Shown piece after piece: positions 1 through 8,377 of a DNA stretch of 34,730 nucleotides. The DNA is from Prochlorococcaceae cyanobacterium jk18x1bzbins.87 (GTDB lineage: Bacteria; Cyanobacteriota; Cyanobacteriia; PCC-6307; Cyanobiaceae). Below the pieces are notes generated by a model. That model searched no databases and had not been told where the DNA came from. It was given only the letters and a program-made list of their open reading frames with translations. Every line of letters starts with the position of its first letter. Position 1 is the first letter of the stretch. The stretch lies in contig JAJDUS010000104.1 in the NCBI GenBank assembly GCA_022826535.1, positions 1 to 34,730 on the forward strand, written 5' to 3'. A program made the position numbers and the translations under genes.

Positions 1-645
1 CTCTCCCGCCTCCGCCTGGGCATCGAGGCCACAAGACCTTTCCCCTTATCCAACGGCGCTTCCCTCCTCCCCGCCATGGAGATGGGTATCCGGCAAGATG
101 GCGGTGATGCAGAAACCGGTTTTGGCCTCGATCTCGGCGCCGGCATCCTCTGGAGTGACCCGGAGCGGGGCATCAGCGGTTCATTGCAGGGACGCACCCT
201 CCTGGCCCATGCACAAGAGGACTTCCAGGAGCAGGGCCTGGCACTCTCCTTCTCCTGGCAGCCCAACCCCGACAATCGCGGCCCCTCCCTCTCCATGGGT
301 CACACCATAGGCGCCACCGCAGAGGGAGGCATCGATGCCTTACTCAAACCCACCACCATGGAAGGGTACAATACCAACCCCAGCAGCGGGCAACGATTTG
401 CAGCAGAGTTGGCCTATGGCTTCCCCGCCTATAACGACCACATCACCCTCACCCCTGCCCTGGCATTGGCACTCTCCCCCACCAGCAGCAACTACAGTCT
501 CCTCTGGTCCCTGGCGCCCTACACTGAACAACAACTACAGGGCGAACCATGGCAACTCTCCCTGGCGGGTGAATGGCACCAGCACAGCACTACTACCCCC
601 GCGGTGGACCATTCCCTCAAGCTCACCTTCTCCACACTCTTCTGA
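1..645 (+). CDS. Outer-membrane beta-barrel, C-terminal part (5' end outside window)
   Basis: The reading frame is open from the first base to the stop at 643-645, so only the last 214 residues of a longer protein are present. The visible part alternates polar and hydrophobic residues in short strands separated by Gly/Asn/Pro turns, has no long hydrophobic helix, and ends in Phe (LTFSTLF), the usual C-terminal aromatic signal of barrels inserted by BamA. This is the pattern of an autotransporter translocator or similar porin-like domain; the passenger, if any, lies upstream of the window. A broken copy of the same domain lies on the opposite strand at about 10.3-10.95 kb. The gene converges on the sucrose-phosphate synthase, 48 bp away. 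The barrel call is fairly secure; autotransporter membership is inferred. Confidence 0.7.
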   Translation, partial: LSRLRLGIEATRPFPLSNGASLLPAMEMGIRQDGGDAETGFGLDLGAGILWSDPERGISGSLQGRTLLAHAQEDFQEQGLALSFSWQPNPDNRGPSLSMGHTIGATAEGGIDALLKPTTMEGYNTNPSSGQRFAAELAYGFPAYNDHITLTPALALALSPTSSNYSLLWSLAPYTEQQLQGEPWQLSLAGEWHQHSTTTPAVDHSLKLTFSTLF

Positions 646-693
646 TCCTTAACCCTTCTCAAGCCAAGAAGTCGCAATGCTGTCCCTTGGCCA

Positions 694-2823
694 TCAGCGG
701 GAGAAGAAGCGGTAGTGATCCATTCCCTCCAGGATCCCCCAGGCCTGGGGACGGCGGGCAAAGAACACACTGCGTTGGTGGCGCAGTTCATCCAGGGAGG
801 GGTCATGGTTGGCCAGAACCACACCCAGGGGTAGCCCCCGCAGCACTTCACCATCCCCATGCTGGCTGGCGGCCACCAGGATGTGCTCCAGGGGAATGCC
901 TTGTTGCAGGGCCACATGGCGGATGGCATCCGCACGGCCTGCCGCGAAGGGCAGCAGATCCAGAAACACATGGTCCACCAGCACCACCTGGGCCCGCAGA
1001 CCCTGCTCGGAGATGGCCTGGCGAATGGTGGCCACCAGACTTGGATCCTCCCCACTGAGCCAGTAGCTCAATTTATAATCGCCCTGCTGGGAGGCTGGCT
1101 GCATGGTCAGGCAGTCCTGGAACTCTGCCATGGCGTTCTCAAGGGCGCTGCGATCCCAGCCCTCGCTGATGTGGTCGCGCCAGAGAAGATCCGGACTCTG
1201 GTCCGGCCCATAGGAAATATCTGTGCCATTGCAGCAGATCCACACATCCGCGGGGGGCAGATCCAGGGCCTCCAGTTGCTCTTTGGCCTGGTGGGGTCCC
1301 ACACCTGTGAGAATGCCAAAGCTGGTGTGGGGCTGGGTGGCGTGAAGTCGCTTGTTGAGAGCCTGTAAGCTGTCCTGATCCGCCTCAGCCAGGGCGCCAT
1401 CCAGGTCACAGTAAAAAAGGCGGCGCCCCAGGCGGGCCGTCACGCCCAGCGTTTTGGCCAAGCTCAGGGCAGGTCGGGGCAGATTGTAGTCCTTGACCAG
1501 GTCGGAGCCCAGGCTCAGGTAGCGCCGGGCATGGGCCACCCAACTGTAGTGGTGCTGCACTGCCTCAAGGCCGTTTTGAGAAAACGTTTGCCAGCGCTGG
1601 GGCTGGCCCAGGAGCCGCTCAATGGAGGTGCGCAACTGGTCAATGTTGGTCACGTCCGCCAGGAGTCCGTTTTGGCAGCGGCTCAAGATGTCTCGTGGCC
1701 CTCCGTCATCCGTAGCCACCACCGGCAGGCCGCTGGCCGCAGCCTCCAGAAGGGTGAGGCCGAAGGGTTCGGTAAGGGCAGGGTTGACAAAGACGCCACC
1801 CCGCTGTGCAGCCCAACGGTAAAGCTGGGGCACCTGATCGCTGCCCAACTGCTTGGGATAAGCCACCTGGCCATAAAGGTTGTGGTAATCCACCAATTCC
1901 AACACCTGCTGGAACACCTCCCGTTGCTCTCGCTCAGCTTTGCGGATGTCCCGACGAGACCCCATCAGCAGGATGAGATTCCCCTGGCGCCGCAACCGCT
2001 CTGAACCCCCGAACGCAGCCACCAATGCAGGGATATTCTTGCGGCGATCCGCCCGGGAGAGGGCCAGCACAGGCGGCCGCTGGGGCTGGCGCAGAAACTG
2101 ACCCAGCAGGTGGTCCAACTCGGTGGATGGCGGATCCTCATCCCGGGCCGGATGGAAGCGCTCCAGGTCCACACCGGGAGCAATGACCGTGGCCAATTCA
2201 GGGTGGAAGCGTCCATAGCGGGCGTATTGATCCGTGGCCTCTTGGCGGGTGCTGGTCACCACCAGACGGCTTTGGGCCAGGGCCAACTCCTCGGCATCAA
2301 TGCGTAAGCTCATGGCGTAGGTCTTCTCGATCTGGGCCCGGGTCTGGCCAGTGCTCAACAGACGGCGCAACTTCTCCCGCCCCAGGGAATGGCCGGTAAA
2401 CAGCAGGGGAATCTCCAGCCGGCGGCTCACCAGGGCGCCCACATAGCCCGCATCGGCATAGTGGGCATGAATCCAGTGGGGACGCTGGCCGCGACGGCAG
2501 ATGTGGTGAACGAGCTCATCGGCCAGCTCGTCCAGGTGGGGCCAGAGAAGTTCTTTACGGAGGTAGCGCCTGGGCCCGAAGGGGAAACGCACAATTTGAG
2601 CGCCAGGGCAAATGGTCTCCTCCCGGCAGCTGTAATCGCTGGAAACACGACGATCCTCAATCAGTCGCGTGACCACCTCAACCCGCTCCACATCCTCCTG
2701 AGCCGCCAGGGCCTTGACCAACTCCAATACATAGAGCGTTTGCCCTCCCGTATCTGCATCACGGCCCAGCTCAGGATCCCGCGCACGAAACAGGCCGTGA
2801 AGGTGGAGTTGCAAAAGATACAA
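694..2823 (-). CDS. spsA: Sucrose-phosphate synthase, two-domain type
   Basis: Makes sucrose-6-phosphate from an NDP-glucose and fructose-6-phosphate in the cytoplasm; sucrose is a compatible solute in marine cyanobacteria. The 709-residue length matches cyanobacterial two-domain enzymes. The N-terminal GT4 domain has the family signature GRDADTGGQT near residue 20 and the donor-binding E-x7-E motif EPFGLTLLE near residue 350. From about residue 465 there is a HAD/SPP-like phosphatase domain. Its first motif reads DLDGA instead of the expected DxDxT, so the Thr is lost, and the acidic loop near the C-terminus (HGDGEVLRG) departs from GDSxND; whether it still has phosphatase activity is doubtful. 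The start is a TTG: the frame runs back to a stop with no ATG or GTG, and family alignment begins at YLLQLHLHGLF. rsmG lies 120 bp upstream on the same strand. Confidence 0.92.
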   Translation of the reverse strand: MYLLQLHLHGLFRARDPELGRDADTGGQTLYVLELVKALAAQEDVERVEVVTRLIEDRRVSSDYSCREETICPGAQIVRFPFGPRRYLRKELLWPHLDELADELVHHICRRGQRPHWIHAHYADAGYVGALVSRRLEIPLLFTGHSLGREKLRRLLSTGQTRAQIEKTYAMSLRIDAEELALAQSRLVVTSTRQEATDQYARYGRFHPELATVIAPGVDLERFHPARDEDPPSTELDHLLGQFLRQPQRPPVLALSRADRRKNIPALVAAFGGSERLRRQGNLILLMGSRRDIRKAEREQREVFQQVLELVDYHNLYGQVAYPKQLGSDQVPQLYRWAAQRGGVFVNPALTEPFGLTLLEAAASGLPVVATDDGGPRDILSRCQNGLLADVTNIDQLRTSIERLLGQPQRWQTFSQNGLEAVQHHYSWVAHARRYLSLGSDLVKDYNLPRPALSLAKTLGVTARLGRRLFYCDLDGALAEADQDSLQALNKRLHATQPHTSFGILTGVGPHQAKEQLEALDLPPADVWICCNGTDISYGPDQSPDLLWRDHISEGWDRSALENAMAEFQDCLTMQPASQQGDYKLSYWLSGEDPSLVATIRQAISEQGLRAQVVLVDHVFLDLLPFAAGRADAIRHVALQQGIPLEHILVAASQHGDGEVLRGLPLGVVLANHDPSLDELRHQRSVFFARRPQAWGILEGMDHYRFFSR

Positions 2824-2943
2824 AGGCCACCACCATGGCGAACTGTTCTTACATGATTACCGCTACAGGGAATAAAGTCCAAATCCACCAGGACAATTGC
2901 AGCAGACTGCAACAGACCTTGTGCCGTCTCCTCTCAGCACCAT

Positions 2944-3705
2944 TCACCTGTTAGCGTCAGATGTTTGCAGGGAAGAAAGTGCTGTGGCCAGGGGGTGCCT
3001 GGCCGGCACCCCCACAGCACGTGGATAGGGGACCGGGCAGGACATCTGTGGTTCCAGCACCAGCACATGGCGCTGGCCGCGCTGGCGGGGAAGCAGACAA
3101 CGCTCCCTGGCCCGGATCCGACAACCCAACTGCTGGGCTGCCCGTTGCAAGGCCTGGTGATCCTCGGCGCTCCAACGCCCCCGATACAGGAGGGCCAAGC
3201 CACAGGGACCCAGAAGGGGCGCCAGATATTCCGCCACCACCGGCGCCGCCGCCACCCCTCGCGCCACCGCCAAATCAAACCGGCCACGATGGTGGGCATC
3301 CTGGCCCAACACCTCAGCCCGTTCGCACACCACCTCCACCCGCGCCTTCAGGCCAAGGGCATTGGCCATGGCCTGGACCGCAGTGCATTTATGCTGCACC
3401 GAGTCCACCAACACCCAGTGGCTCTGCGGTAGCGCAATGGCCAGCACCAAGCCTGGAATGCCGCCGCCGGTGCCCACATCCACACCCCGCAGGGGACCAT
3501 GGAACGGGGGGTCCAGGCGGGTGAGGGGCCACAGGGAGTCCTGCACCTGGGCCACCCAATAGTCATCCCCCTCCACAAGCCTGGTGAGATTGCAGCGGCT
3601 ATTCCACTGGCGCAGTTGCTGTTGCAAGAGCACCAAGGCCTGACGCTGGGCTGGAGACAGGGGGATCAATTTCACCTTACCTTCAGGGGACAAATGGGAA
3701 AACAA
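2944..3705 (-). CDS. rsmG: 16S rRNA (guanine-527-N7) methyltransferase
   Basis: Methylates N7 of G527 in 16S rRNA using SAM. The 253-residue protein has the RsmG/GidB glycine-rich SAM loop VDVGTGGGIPGL near residue 96, then the acidic strand WVLVDS and the conserved FDLAVARGVA segment near residue 145. It ends in YPRAVGVP, as in other cyanobacterial RsmG, plus a non-conserved tail of about 20 residues. The ATG at 3705 gives a normal N-terminus. It is transcribed toward the sucrose-phosphate synthase; upstream lies the palindrome-rich patch at 3.74-4.07 kb. Confidence 0.93.
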   Translation of the reverse strand: MFSHLSPEGKVKLIPLSPAQRQALVLLQQQLRQWNSRCNLTRLVEGDDYWVAQVQDSLWPLTRLDPPFHGPLRGVDVGTGGGIPGLVLAIALPQSHWVLVDSVQHKCTAVQAMANALGLKARVEVVCERAEVLGQDAHHRGRFDLAVARGVAAAPVVAEYLAPLLGPCGLALLYRGRWSAEDHQALQRAAQQLGCRIRARERCLLPRQRGQRHVLVLEPQMSCPVPYPRAVGVPARHPLATALSSLQTSDANR

Positions 3706-3895
3706 AGATGCAAGCCAATAGCATATTCGATGTAAGTCTCAAAACACCAGGGCACCACGAAAATAGGGCAGCTTCCCCCTGCGGGATGTTGTCTCACCAT
3801 GGGAAAGTCAGTCCTGGAGAGAGGTTGCCTGGACCAGCAGACGTTTCCATGGGAGGAGGGATGCAATTTTTCGTGGTGCCCACCAGGGACACACC

Positions 3896-3992
3896 GGGAA
3901 ACCCCTTTCCGGCTCAGTCCTGGCTTTTGAAAAGCCTTGCTGTAAGAGAGGAGTGAGAGTCTTCTGTGACAGCGTTTTGAAGTTTTCCAGGG
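3896..3992 (-). repeat. Mini-element copy A (inverted)
   Basis: This 97-bp stretch is, on the minus strand, nearly the same as 5868-5965 inside the IS5-type transposase, with about ten differences. Both carry the central palindrome GGCTTTTGAAAAGCC. Copies in opposite orientation in unrelated places mark this as a mobile small repeat. Confidence 0.8.
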
Positions 3993-4023
3993 TGTTCCTG
4001 GTGAATTGAGGTGATTGAAGAAA

Positions 4024-4067
4024 TGACACCAGAAGGAATTTTTTCCAGGAAAATTTTCCTGGTGTCA
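4024..4067. repeat. Long hairpin with perfect 18-bp palindrome
   Basis: TGACACCAG at 4024 pairs with CTGGTGTCA ending at 4067, and inside it lies the perfect palindrome CCAGGAAAATTTTCCTGG (4045-4062). It could be the end of a small mobile element or a bidirectional terminator between the divergent-looking flanks; there is no clear U-tract to favour the terminator. Confidence 0.6.
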
Positions 4068-4385
4068 CTTTGGGATGGCGCTTCAACAATTTCAGTGAAC
4101 TATCCGGTGTTGGGGAGCCGATACTTGACTTGCCATTTGCCCATTGGGAGGATGTTTAGCCTATGGGGGCATTGGGCTACTTTGTGTGGACACCACATCC
4201 AGAACGCCCCCAGGGCCAGCAGGTCTCAACTCTTAAAACTGTCCCATGCCAGCCTCTGGCGACGCCACTGGAACCCATCCCACCCATGACCGGACACGGA
4301 ACATTCGTGGTTGAGACAGGGGTGCCCATGGTGTGCTGGTATGGTTGCGCAGCAGGACGACCATTTCACCCCGGACGGCATGGGA
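4068..4385. other. Intergenic, nothing recognised
   Basis: About 320 bp between the hairpin and the stop of the pseudouridine synthase. Short open frames exist on both strands but none has recognisable protein character, and no RNA gene signature was seen. Confidence 0.5.
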
Positions 4386-5126
4386 TTACTGCCCCTTCTT
4401 CTCCAGTAGGAGGTCCATGTCATCGGTGGCCAGCCAGCGCCAGGCGCCGCTCGTCAGGGAACCCAATGGCAAGGCGCCAAGCGCCAAACGCTGCAGACGC
4501 CGTACCGGATGGCCAAGCTGGTGAGCAATGCGCCGAATCTGACGCTTCCGCCCTTCCCGCAACACAATCCGCAAACAGCTTCCCTGGGCAGTGCGGTGCT
4601 CCAGTTCAATCTGGGCGGGCCTGGTGCGGTGACCATCCAGCACCAGCCCGGACCGCCAGGCTGCCAGACTGGCCCCGTTGGGGATCCCCTCCAGCCAGAC
4701 CCGGTAGGTCTTGCTGTGGCCATGGCGGGGGTGGGTGAGGCGCAGGGCCAGATCACCGTCATTGGTGAGCAGCAGGGCGCCTTCGCTATCCCGGTCCAGC
4801 CGTCCCACGGGATAGAGCCCTTGTCTTGCAGCGGGGGACAACAGGTCCAGCACAGTGGGGCGGCCATGGGGATCGCGGCAGGTGCAGAGCACCCCAGGGG
4901 GTTTGTGGAGGAGCAGGGTGCGGCGTTGCTGCTGCTGGGCAGCCGCCAAGTGGAGCAGTTGGCCATCCAGGGTGATGGAGTCCACCCCCACCACAGCCCG
5001 GTCCCCAGGTCGTGCGGGTTGGCCGTTGAGATGGAGGCGGCCGGCTTTGAGGAGGGCATCAGCCTGGCGGCGAGACAGAACCCCAGCCCGGGACAGGAGC
5101 TTTTGCAAACGTTCAGGGGCGGTCAT
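4386..5126 (-). CDS. rRNA pseudouridine synthase, RsuA/RluB/RluE family
   Basis: Isomerises specific uridines in rRNA to pseudouridine. An N-terminal S4 RNA-binding domain (about residues 4-60, RLQKLLSRAGVLSRRQADAL) is followed by the RsuA-type catalytic domain with the active-site motif GRLDRDSEGALLLTNDGD, whose second Asp is the nucleophile, and the later REGRKRQIRRI motif typical of this subfamily. Length (246 residues) is normal. I chose the ATG at 5126 (MTAPERLQ), where family similarity begins; an in-frame ATG at 5147 would add seven residues. The exact target position (23S or 16S) cannot be read from sequence. An IS5-type remnant lies just upstream. Confidence 0.9.
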   Translation of the reverse strand: MTAPERLQKLLSRAGVLSRRQADALLKAGRLHLNGQPARPGDRAVVGVDSITLDGQLLHLAAAQQQQRRTLLLHKPPGVLCTCRDPHGRPTVLDLLSPAARQGLYPVGRLDRDSEGALLLTNDGDLALRLTHPRHGHSKTYRVWLEGIPNGASLAAWRSGLVLDGHRTRPAQIELEHRTAQGSCLRIVLREGRKRQIRRIAHQLGHPVRRLQRLALGALPLGSLTSGAWRWLATDDMDLLLEKKGQ

Positions 5127-5346
5127 GGGGGACAATCCACTGGCCATTCCACAATGACAAGAACCTGACCAGCAATTTTCAGGCTACTGACCTCAACTGG
5201 AATCATGGCCACAGCACCCATATGGTATATTGAAACAAGTATGTTAAGAAAGTCTGGAAAACCCCAAAGGGACCCCTGCTCTCCCCCCAGCCGCCTGAGG
5301 ATGGTTAGACTAAGTGTGAATGGGGATGGAAGGACAGGTGGAATCA

Positions 5347-6442
5347 AGGAGCAGCAGTTAGGGTTCAGCGACTGGGAGCGTAGCGCTGTGAGGAAGTAGA
5401 CCAGGAAAGAGAAGCTCCTCTGTGAGATGGAGGCAGTGCTGCCGTTCTCAACTCTGGTGAAGATGATGCAGCCTTTCTATCCGCAAGTGGGACCACAAGG
5501 CAGAAGACCCCCCTATGGGTTGGAGACCATGCTACGGATTCACCTGATGCAGAACTGGTGGTCCCTGAGGGACGACACCATTGAAGACGCCCTGATTGGC
5601 ACCGGCGCCATCCGCCGCTTCGCCGGGATTGATCTTGCCAAAGATAACATTCCGGATACCACCACCATCTTGGCGTTCCGCCATGTTGTGGAACAGCATC
5701 ACTTGGCCAAGGAGATCTTCAAGACGGTGGAGCAGTACTTGGAAGAGAAGGGCCTGCTGCTGCGGGAGGGCACAGTAGTAGATGCCACCATCATCCATGC
5801 TCCCACCTCCACAAAGAATGAGAAGAGGGACCGGAAACCACAGATGCACCAAACCCGTAAAGGAAAGCCTGGAAAACTTCAAAGCGCTTCCACAGAAGAC
5901 TCTCAACTCCTCCTCTTACAGCAAGGCTTTTGAAAAGCCAGGACTGAGCCAGAAAGGGGTTTCCCAGTGTTTCCTCAAGGGAACCAGTGGTTCTTTGGCA
6001 TGAAGATGCAGATTGGGTGGATAAGGATTCCGGTTTGATCCACTCTGTATCCACCACAGCGGCTCATGTCAGTGATGTAGTGGTGGCAGCAGAGCTATTG
6101 CATGGAGAAGAGAAGGTGCTCTATGGGGATGCTGGCTACCAAGGTCTTGAGAAGCGAGAGGAGATGACAGGACGAGAGGTGGACTGTCGTATCGCCATGG
6201 GGCCAGGGAAGCGCCGCCACCTGTCTGATGATGGAGAAGGGGCCGTACAACGGTGGATAGAGCGTGCCAAGGCCCATGTCAGAGCCAAGGTGGAGCATCC
6301 CTGACCGGTGCTCAAGCAGCAGTTTGGGTTTCGGAAAATCAGGCGACGGGGCCTGGCCAAAGACCACAGCAAGGTGATGGTGTTAGGGACCCTGACCAAC
6401 TTATTCTTGGGGAGGAAGAAGTTATTAGGGATGGTAACATAG
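5347..6442 (+). pseudogene. IS5-family DDE transposase, multiply disrupted
   Basis: Similarity to IS5-type transposases starts at KEQQLGFSDWERSAVRK, passes an in-frame stop at 5397-5399, and continues with MEAVLPFSTLVKM, the LRIHLMQNWWSLRDD segment, the catalytic-type GTVVDATII segment with its first Asp, and MHQTRKG. There a 113-bp foreign piece interrupts the gene. It resumes at NQWFFGMK, loses one base near 6012-6017, continues with VDKDSGLIHSV and LYGDAGYQG (second Asp region), hits another in-frame stop at 6302-6304 after VEHP, and ends in LTNLFLGRKKLLGMVT. The element therefore cannot make an active enzyme. The last 17 residues are repeated in the remnant at 11.16 kb. Confidence 0.88.
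5864..5976 (+). repeat. 113-bp mini-element (copy B) inserted in the transposase
   Basis: Removing this piece, together with one copy of the flanking 4-bp repeat AAGG (5860-5863 and 5977-5980), restores the transposase sequence TRKG-NQWFFG exactly. That is what a transposition event with a 4-bp target duplication leaves. The ends are imperfect inverted repeats (CCTGGAAAAC against ACTGGGAAAC), and the middle has the palindrome GGCTTTTGAAAAGCC. Copy A lies inverted at 3896-3992 and a more diverged relative at about 14.87-14.98 kb. It has no coding capacity, so it must be moved in trans. Confidence 0.8.
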
Positions 6443-6597
6443 GAGGAGTGTGTCAGCCCATTGTTCTGAGACCGCTATCAAGCCCAAGCAGGGCCATTCC
6501 AAGGACAATATACAGTGGTTTGACCCTCAAGAAGCTCCTTGAGAGAGACAAGAGAGCAGCTCCACTAATTACCCTCCTGGTTGATACGGTTTCCCAG
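6391..6597 (+). repeat. IS5-type element right part, copy 1
   Basis: About 207 bp that is roughly 90% identical, same orientation, to 11164-11369. It begins inside the transposase C-terminus (CCTGACCAACTTATTC) and runs about 155 bp past the stop codon. The well-kept tail beyond the gene is longer than IS5 elements usually have. Confidence 0.85.
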
Positions 6598-6604
6598 CGG
6601 TTCC

Positions 6605-8005
6605 TTAAGTCCCTGATCTGATCATTTTCCGGCAAAGAACAAATGTACCCCGCTCTTCTTGGCAACTCCAGCCCAAGCCTTGGATATGGGTCATGATGGC
6701 CACAGTATGCTGTTGGCTCAACTTGCCTGGGCTGTCAGGATTCAGCAAAACAACATCCAACTGAACCAGTTGTTCCGTGGTTGGGAGCCGATCACGACTT
6801 TGCTTTAGGGACTGTACCAGTGATCGATGACTTAAATGGGGAATCAGATAATCATGTGTTAAGACTGCGGAACTGTCAGATATGTTGGCAATAACCTGTT
6901 GAGCCGTTTGCACTTGATCTACTCTTGATAGATAGCGGTCAAAGAAATATCCCGGCTTGGCCAACAGTGCCCAAGACAGGGTTGCCCACAAATAACACAA
7001 CCAAAGCCGTTGTGCAAGCCAGAGCCGACCCTGGCGCAGGTCGGCAGTCAGGCCATCCATACTGGCCACAACCAAAAGAACAGCCAGGGGAAGATTGTAG
7101 TGATGGACAACATCCTGCTGGGATTCCCAGGAGGAGAGGCTATTTGCAATCAGCAGAGGTAGTGTTGCCGCAAGCAAGGGGAGGGAAGGGCGGCGCCAAT
7201 AGAAGGCCAGAGGTAAGATGAGCAGAAACAGATAGAAGAGAATATTCACCCAATCCAAGGCCCCGAGAAACTCCATTGGGCTGAATAGTGCATTCCGGAG
7301 ACTATCGCCAACATCATTGCCAAGATGTCGATACCGCCCAAGGGCTCCTGGCCCAACGCCGTTATTGAGGACGGGATACAGACCCTTGGCCAGCAACAAG
7401 AGCCAGCCTGCCCCCAGCACCAGCGCTTCCACAGCCCAGCGCCAGCGCCGGCGCCAGGCCTGCTCCAGGGACAGGCCCACCACAATCAGACCGAGCCCAT
7501 CCCGGCAGCCCATCATGAGCAACAGAGAGAGGAGCCAAAGCCAACGCCGCTCAGCACGGTTGGCCCAAATGGCCAAGGCCAGCAGGGGCATGGCCCAGGT
7601 TTCCGGACGGAAATCAACAACAAAGCTGGCATTAAATACGACTGGCTGGAGCCACCACAACCCACAAATCAGCCACCGCTCCCGTGGCTTCAGGCCTGCC
7701 TGCACACCCAAATGCCACAGGGGCCAAGCTGTAAGAATCAACCCCAGCGCCTGGGTGAGAAATAACCAGTGTACCGATGGAGCCAGCCAGTATAGCGGGG
7801 CAATGGCATAGAACATCCAAGCCCCATGGTTGCCCATGTGGTGTAGCCCCAGGAGGGTGGAACGGGGCTCCAGCCCTTGGCTCATCTGCCAGGCCACTTG
7901 GTCATAGATCCCCAGATCCCAGCCGGCACTGTGGAGCAAGGCGTGCCTGAGCGCCTGCAGACCGTAAAACAGACCAACCAGCAGCGCGGAGACCAGCCAG
8001 AACAT
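6605..8005 (-). CDS. DUF2079 polytopic membrane protein
   Basis: A membrane protein of about 466 residues with roughly ten hydrophobic segments through the first 390 residues and a soluble C-terminal part. The N-terminal motif GWDLGIYDQVAWQ followed by LGLHHMGNHGAWMF is the hallmark of DUF2079, a family related to GT-C glycosyltransferases whose substrate is not known. I prefer the ATG at 8005 (MFWLVSALLVG), directly before the first membrane helix; the frame stays open to 8083, but that extension (MIHFPILF...) is not conserved in character. The final residues lie against the right end of the IS5 element, so the natural C-terminus may have been slightly altered. A possible ArnT-type glycosyltransferase is divergent at 8378. 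Confidence 0.82.
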   Translation of the reverse strand: MFWLVSALLVGLFYGLQALRHALLHSAGWDLGIYDQVAWQMSQGLEPRSTLLGLHHMGNHGAWMFYAIAPLYWLAPSVHWLFLTQALGLILTAWPLWHLGVQAGLKPRERWLICGLWWLQPVVFNASFVVDFRPETWAMPLLALAIWANRAERRWLWLLSLLLMMGCRDGLGLIVVGLSLEQAWRRRWRWAVEALVLGAGWLLLLAKGLYPVLNNGVGPGALGRYRHLGNDVGDSLRNALFSPMEFLGALDWVNILFYLFLLILPLAFYWRRPSLPLLAATLPLLIANSLSSWESQQDVVHHYNLPLAVLLVVASMDGLTADLRQGRLWLAQRLWLCYLWATLSWALLAKPGYFFDRYLSRVDQVQTAQQVIANISDSSAVLTHDYLIPHLSHRSLVQSLKQSRDRLPTTEQLVQLDVVLLNPDSPGKLSQQHTVAIMTHIQGLGWSCQEERGTFVLCRKMIRSGT

Positions 8006-8112
8006 CCTTGGCGGGCCTTGGCAGTGGATGGCGGCAGGGTTTGTCTGAGGTTCTGTCACGAACAGGATGGGAAAATGAATCAAGCGGGGACCGCTGGCCC
8101 AGCTTGAGAAGC

Positions 8113-8280
8113 TTAGGCCTTGATGGGGAGCAGCACTTCCCCCACCGCTCTCACCTCTGCGCTACTCCCCTGGATTTCAGCCTTCAGCTCATCAAATCGC
8201 CTGCTCTGTCCAGCTCCAGGATCATCAAACCGTTTGTCCAGCTTGTGTACCCAAAGGTCGTACCACCACGCAGAAAAGAT
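8113..8280 (-). pseudogene. Remnant of a small coiled-coil protein
   Basis: On the minus strand a frame reading WWYDLWVHKLDKRFDD, then SRRFDELKAEIQ and AVGEVLLPIKA, ends at a stop at 8113-8115. Repeated KRFDxL/RFDELKAEI units are typical of short coiled-coil proteins behind a membrane anchor. No convincing start codon or membrane segment precedes it, so it looks like a 3' remnant. Identification is tentative. Confidence 0.35.
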
Positions 8281-8377
8281 CTGCTTTGGGAGGGGCGTGG
8301 GAATTTTCTGTGGACCCGTCTTGAGAGTATCCAGGCTTTCCGTGGCGTAGCGTTCACCTGCCTCCCTTCAAGAACAG

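Larger units (their letters stand above)
3743..4067. repeat. Nested inverted repeats, possible MITE-type element
   Basis: A non-coding stretch crowded with inverted motifs. The 14-mer GGGCACCACGAAAA at 3748-3761 returns as TTTTCGTGGTGCCC at 3868-3881. CACCAGG/CCTGGTG motifs recur at about 3745, 3888, 3998 and 4060, and the patch as a whole begins with ACACCAGG and ends with CCTGGTGT. It also contains an inverted copy of the 113-bp mini-element described at 5.86 kb and the palindrome at 4045-4062. No transposase is visible, so a non-autonomous element or several stacked ones are the likeliest explanation. Confidence 0.55.
5340..6605 (+). mobile_element. IS5-family insertion sequence, decayed
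   Basis: The region holds one complete but broken IS5-type transposase gene (5347-6442) plus about 160 bp of downstream sequence repeated at 11.16-11.37 kb, which marks the element's right part. The right boundary touches the 3' end of the DUF2079 gene. I could not define terminal inverted repeats with certainty, so the limits are approximate. Confidence 0.75.

Noticed and set aside
2389-2856. 155-codon frame on the plus strand opposite the sucrose-phosphate synthase
   Set aside because: Antisense to the conserved N-terminal domain; no features of its own.
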